Source of the DNA: Paramecium tetraurelia
Taxonomy: Eukaryota; Ciliophora; Oligohymenophorea; Peniculida; Parameciidae
DNA: 64,000 bases
Direction: 5' to 3'
NCBI RefSeq assembly: GCF_000165425.1
Contig: NW_001799055.1
Coordinates: 65,804 to 129,803, forward strand
The translations under genes and the position numbers were made by a program. Under the pieces are notes generated by a model. The model did no database searches. It had not been told where the DNA came from and saw only the letters and a program-made list of their open reading frames with translations. This document shows, one piece after another, positions 58,847 through 64,000 of this stretch (position 1 is its first letter; every line of letters begins with the position of its first letter).

Positions 58847-61800
58847 TCACTTTAAACTGAATTAGCACAATTCGCAAAAGTGATTAGAAGAAGACTGGAT
58901 GATAGTACATTGAGGACACTAAATCTCTTCATCTAAACTCATTTAATTTAGTTTGTCTGTAGTTTGAGCATCAGCTGCTGTTTACGTTCTAAAATATATG
59001 ATGAAAATACTATTGCTAAGTTTATTGTTTTTAGTTGTTATTATTATTATTCTCACTGTTAAGAACTACGCTCAAATTGAAATCAAAATTTCCCCAATCC
59101 ATCAAAGGAACGGTTTTCATGATAGTTGTTAAATATTATACACTATATGGAGGAACAATCTTACATACATAGGTAGGAAATCTAAATATTCATAGACACT
59201 TACAAGAAATTAATTTGGGAATCAGGATAAAAAATAATTCGAAATGTGACAAGGACAGTTTAATCAGTCTAATTGTTGATCATAAATCGTTTCAACAATT
59301 GATCGACTTGCATTTATAAATTGCATTCTACATTTTATTATTCTTATTTGTTATCCTGTTCATATTATTGAAATACTTATCTTTATCTTAGAACATTCTA
59401 ATTTTAATATGAATTGTTGTTGCTCTATAATTCATTGATAAAGTCATCATTGACTTATTGTTATTCATTATATCCAATTTCATTTGAACAGATATTTTCA
59501 TTCCTTTCTTGTAAAATGTTTGCTGGTCTTTAAATACTCTATTAAAAACCTTAATTCTACTAGAAACATTCATCACTATTTAAGATAAAAAATATATTGG
59601 AGGAGGGCTCAATCTTAGAAGATTAAATAAAAATGTTATCTTTAAGTATTGCCTATGGAAATGCTTTGTTACTAAAGCGATTAGGATTTGATTTTATAAA
59701 ATAAACCAAAGACTCATGGGTTTCCAAGTATACATTATTTACTTGTGTTTCTCTTTAAACTGATCCAGTTTCCAATATGTTGCCTATTATGTAATTTTGT
59801 TGCATAGGATCATATAATCGAAGTTGAGTCATGTGATTGAAATTGGTTTTGAAAATCTCCCATAATTTAACAGTTTACTCAAGTTCTTATTCTCTATTGA
59901 AGAATATTTGATCTGTCATTGCTGGATATTTGATGCAATCCTGTTTAAATTCATTTAGAAATGTTTCAAACCAATCTGTATATTTAGCATATAGATAACT
60001 GGGAGGAGGTAAATAGATAATATATGAAAAAACTGCTTTATTTTAATTCATTACGTTTAACAGCATTCTCATCATTTAAATTGCCATATTTAGAAATACT
60101 TGACGATTGGAAAATAACTGATTTAATATTGACATAGTTTCATTTTGACATCCAATTTGTGTTAAATAAGTAATACATTATTATGATAAATTAATTGAGC
60201 ATCCAGTTTAAAAATTATCTGAGTAACATGGTTGGGGATATCCTAATATCCATTAAATACGATCTTGTTACATATTGTCTTCTATGTTTAATATACTTTC
60301 TACCAATTTTAAAAATGGTCCCACATTCTCATAGTTTGCATTTTGAATTTCCTCTAAAAGAATCTCAATTATTCCTCGAGATAATGTTAAATTATTAAAC
60401 ACGACTTTTAGTATGATTGATTATAAAGTATCAAAGTCTTAACATTCTTTTAATGCTTTCTTATAAAAATTAATGGATTCTATACAAATTCTGTCGTTTT
60501 TAGTTAATTGATAATTTTCATTTTACAGAAGATAGTTTATACATTAGAACAATGGACTATAAAATGGAACAACATTCAAATTAGCAATTGGAATTTTCTA
60601 ATCGTATAAAAATTCATAACATTAGTTGTTTTCTAAACCTCTGGGAGATTGTTTCTCCATGAAGAAATCAGCCAATATTGATACTAATTCTATCTAATTA
60701 GCAAAGAATACATAAATCTGATTGGATTAAATAAATAGTTTCCAAAAGTTGAAATATTAAGCAAACTTTGATGCATTCTTTGCAACATCATTTTATAACT
60801 TTTATAAGAGATTGACAAGGAAATGAACAATCGATCGCTCAAATTAGTCCTCAGAATTATCCTAGTCGAATTGAAAAAGTAGTGAAGTATTTAGCATAAA
60901 AGCGTGAATGTATGTTATCACATTTATGTAATGAAGCAGTATTTATTAGATTGCTTAGCGAACTTAATAATTCGGAGCACATAATAAAACTTCAAAGACT
61001 CTATTCTATCTCTAAATGATTATCTATTAAAATATTTAAATTATTCTAGATGGAATTATGTTTATAAGATTAATTATGACTAGTACGTAATCTTTTATTG
61101 ATCCATGATCAGACGATCTGCTTAACAATTCTATTGCAATATACGTTAGATTCTATAAGAGATCGGCTACCTACTCACCATTCTAAACTTATTAATAATT
61201 GCTATAGATCCCATAATATTCTGGTAATTGATCAGCATTCGTAATTAACTAATACTAAGGAGGAAATGGATATGCCTCTGCTATCTCCTTGACAAATCTA
61301 AAGAATTCATCTGAATAAATGTGTCTCTCCATCATAAATTTATGATTATCATATTAAATCTCTCCATACAAAGCTTCTGATATAAATTACTTAGCCATTG
61401 TTTAATAATTCATTTTAACAACCAAATTCGAGTTTTGTTCCAGTTCACACTCAAACTTTGACATGATCTCCTACTTTTATTTTAAATTACTAAACTTGAG
61501 TTCGATTGTCTCCTTCTATGTTCTTTCATAAACCAAAATATAGGCATTAGTGCTACCCATAGGTTAAAATCCTTATCTAATTTCACTCTATTTCCCTCCA
61601 AAGCATTCATATGACAATAGATTGATATCGAATTCTTCAATCACTGAATCATTAAATTTTAACCATTTATCATCCATCGTATTTATTAAACTATAATAGT
61701 GGCCACATTCAGCAGTGCCCTGGTGAACAACTACTCCTTTTAACTTATATTAATAATAGGAATCTTGTTTGAATTCTAAATCTGACAAAGCCTCTCTCGT

Positions 61801-64000
61801 ATATTTCGAAAGATTCAACACATGTGGAAATTCTAGGTGAGAACTCAGTTTCTCATTCATATATAAATCCAAATTGAATACTATTCTTTATAAGTGCACA
61901 ATCAAAACATTTGGTAATTTGGATAGGCATTACCTTTTAATTAAATCATTCTTCTATTGACATTGCTCACATTTATAATCTTTAATCACTTCCCCTTAAA
62001 TCATACTTTCAAAGGATTCATAGAGGGACTTAACATCCTTGACTTTCAAAGACAAAGTGTAGAATAAATCAAACTTTTCTCTTTTTGTCTAACACCCATT
62101 ACAAATCATTTAACTACATAGATATCCTCCATAGATGGCCTCGATGAACTACTACCAACCTTTTTCCTTCAATTAATTGTCAAGACGATCAAAAAATTGA
62201 TTCAAAAACTCTTAAGCGTCCTATTACATTGAAACATTGAGTGGTTAATTTTAGTTATCCTTATAGGATAAGCAAAATTAATAAGGATTAAAATCAGCCC
62301 TATCACTTAAATCTAAAGAAGCCAACATCTTTTAAAACTAATGAAAAGGGTTATCGTCTATTTAATTAAAAAACCCTTGATTATCTTTGTGCTGGATGAT
62401 TTTTTCATCCACTCCATCTTCAGCCCTCAACATACAGTATCTAAACTCAGGAGTCATAAAAAATTATTGCATCATTGCATTCATGAAGCATATACAACCC
62501 AAATTTCTGATACCCACAAATCCATGACTGCTTTTTGGCATAATTTTTATTTCGAATCCCTCATATAATCCAATCTACTTTAACACTGTTTATAAATCAA
62601 TAAGCTCTAAATTAAAATTCTATTTTAAATGTTGTACGATCAGACGATAGACAATCTTTCTGCTTTCCGGTGATTTGCTCTTTACATAATTTTAAGAAAT
62701 TTGCTTATCAGATTTCAATTGAAATTGAATCAATTTCAAGTAAAATAAATGTACTGCATATAAATACCTTATCAACTAAGTTGTTAGAATAGAGGAGTCT
62801 ACAATACACAAACTTTCTAATATCGAAAGTAACCCTATATAAGTTTTATCAGTTGAAAAAGTTACTCTGGATTCATTTGGTTCATAGTCGTACAATTTTA
62901 AGATTATGGTATTAGCCAATTCTTTATCACTATGTTTTTCTTCCAATATTAATTTGGCCAATAGATCAAAGTAACATTGAGAGTCCTTGTTCTCTAACGA
63001 TGGAAATATATCCTTTAACATTTGAATTAAACTCTTATTTAAGATTGTTTTTTAACATCTGTATATTAGATATAATGAATTAATAGTGAATTTTCTAATC
63101 AGCAACTATTTTGGAGCAAACAGCAATTATTTGTATCTCTACTTAATTTAGTTGATCTCTTGGATAAAGAAATTTGTGCAATTATCTAAATTAAATCCAA
63201 TTAGAGTGGTAATTAGTACAAGTATATATTCAATGAGTTATCTGTCTTCATTGATATCGAGAGGTGTGTTAATCAAATACTTCAATAAATTTGCGTAATC
63301 TAATTTAATATCCAAATCTGATATTTACTTAACTAGTTCTAAGAATTCTTCACTCTCTTTCACTTTCTACTAGGCCTTATTATCTTACACTTAACATTTA
63401 CCTTATAGTAATTAACCTATGAGATCTAAGGATACTGACATTGGCTATTTAACATGTTGTTGAATCTCAAAGATCTTATTATACTTAGATCGAAATTAGG
63501 CTGCAATGTATTTGGTAAAGATATTGAGAATTGTAAGTTAACCTAGTTTTCTAATAACACCCTCTTGATTTTGTAAATTATTCAATATAAATTATAACTA
63601 CATAAAGCCTTACTTTATTATAAAATGTCGACAATATTCCTGATTCTAAAGAAGGTACTCAATAATTTTTAAGGAATATATTAATTAATAAGAGGTGTCT
63701 TATGAGAGATCTTCAAAATTAAGGATTCTCTCTTTAGCAGCCCCAAAAATAGGTAAAGAACACAATAGTTTCCAGCATTCTTAAGCCACTTTATTAGTGC
63801 CTGCCATAAAAATACGAGTTTATTAATAAAACTATTAATTTTAAGCCAAATAATGACGAGGTAATTTAGTTTGATCGAATCGAATATCATCTGCATTCAT
63901 CAGAGAGAGATCATTCCTATATCCAAATGCATATAAATTCTACCAGACAACTTATGAATTCTACTACTATAAACAACAATCCTAAAAGAATGCAATCAAA
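58847..64000 (-). CDS. Large ubiquitin-specific protease (USP9X/USP34-type) with C-terminal RanBP2-type zinc finger; 5' end off the right edge
   Basis: A deubiquitinase of more than 1700 aa, open to the window edge. The N-terminal ~450 visible residues are helical repeat-like. The USP domain begins HGFVGIRNLGCICFMNAMMQ: the catalytic Cys is the one before Phe-Met-Asn, while the usual 'GNTC' reads 'GCIC'. Then QQDAQEFLNQFFDRLD, zinc-ribbon pairs CNGCQ and CEQCQ, LPNVLIVHLQRIVFNLD, and the His box VVVHQGTAECGHYYSLI. A long helical region follows, and the protein ends in CPQC, ten residues, CELC: a RanBP2-type zinc finger. Only two introns (22 nt each) occur, both near the 3' end. All other lines to 64000 are open in the same frame. 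Confidence 0.9.

Noticed and set aside
59120-59313. A separate short gene (start at 59313 or 59120) encoding the RanBP2-type zinc finger
   Set aside because: The frame continues upstream without TGA into the ubiquitin hydrolase, so it is the C-terminus of that gene.
1-64000. tRNA, rRNA, CRISPR, transposon or telomere repeats
   Set aside because: No cloverleaf with A/B boxes, no regular direct-repeat array, no transposase motif and no GGGGTT/GGGTTT repeats were seen on either strand by eye.

Overview
The window is macronuclear DNA of a ciliate, most likely Paramecium. Three things show this. (1) Every recognisable gene reads through many TAA and TAG codons where its family expects glutamine or another polar residue, and ends only at TGA. 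(2) Nearly all introns are 20-32 nt, start GT (mostly GTA) and usually end TAG. I placed 57 by hand, and in every gene complete inside the window the spliced length comes out as an exact multiple of three. (3) The DNA is very AT-rich and the genes are packed, often only 24-100 bp apart. No rRNA, tRNA, mobile element, CRISPR array or telomere was seen.

Layout, left to right. 1-8 kb: 5' part of a MOT1/BTAF1-type TBP regulator (-), two unrecognised ciliate proteins (-), a small two-exon gene (+) and a PSTTIRE cyclin-dependent kinase (-). 7.7-16 kb (+): a long-form tRNase Z that shares a 98-bp bidirectional promoter with the CDK, a 1371-aa anoctamin, then the decayed remains of a membrane histidine kinase. 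16-22 kb: two coiled-coil proteins, a small MGIC (N-acylation) protein and a 69-aa RIIa/DPY-30-type protein. 22-30.7 kb: a BRWD/PHIP-type WD40-PHD-bromodomain protein (+), an ENTH/epsin protein (-), a cold-shock-domain protein (+) and a tight cluster of three unrecognised minus-strand genes. 30.8-35.2 kb: a leishmanolysin metalloprotease (+) and an LCAT/PLA2-XV-like lipase (-), tail to tail. 35.9-45.1 kb (-): one 3039-aa coiled-coil protein. 45.4-53.4 kb (+): an IQ-motif centrosomal-type protein, a PKA-type catalytic subunit and a CAF-1 p150-like protein. 53.8-64 kb (-): a divergent centrin, a 1091-aa probable beta-propeller protein, a 58-aa small-Tim chaperone and a large ubiquitin hydrolase that runs off the right edge.

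Functionally this is a mixed eukaryotic gene set rather than an operon. Chromatin and transcription factors (MOT1, BRWD, CAF-1) recur, as do cytoskeletal or ciliary candidates (giant coiled coil, IQ protein, centrin, RIIa protein, PKA). The least expected items are a histidine-kinase relic broken by a 14-bp tandem duplication, a PHD finger inside a BRWD protein, a ubiquitin hydrolase with an altered Cys box and a terminal zinc finger, and several small unrecognised genes. I found no single novel multi-gene system that I could defend.
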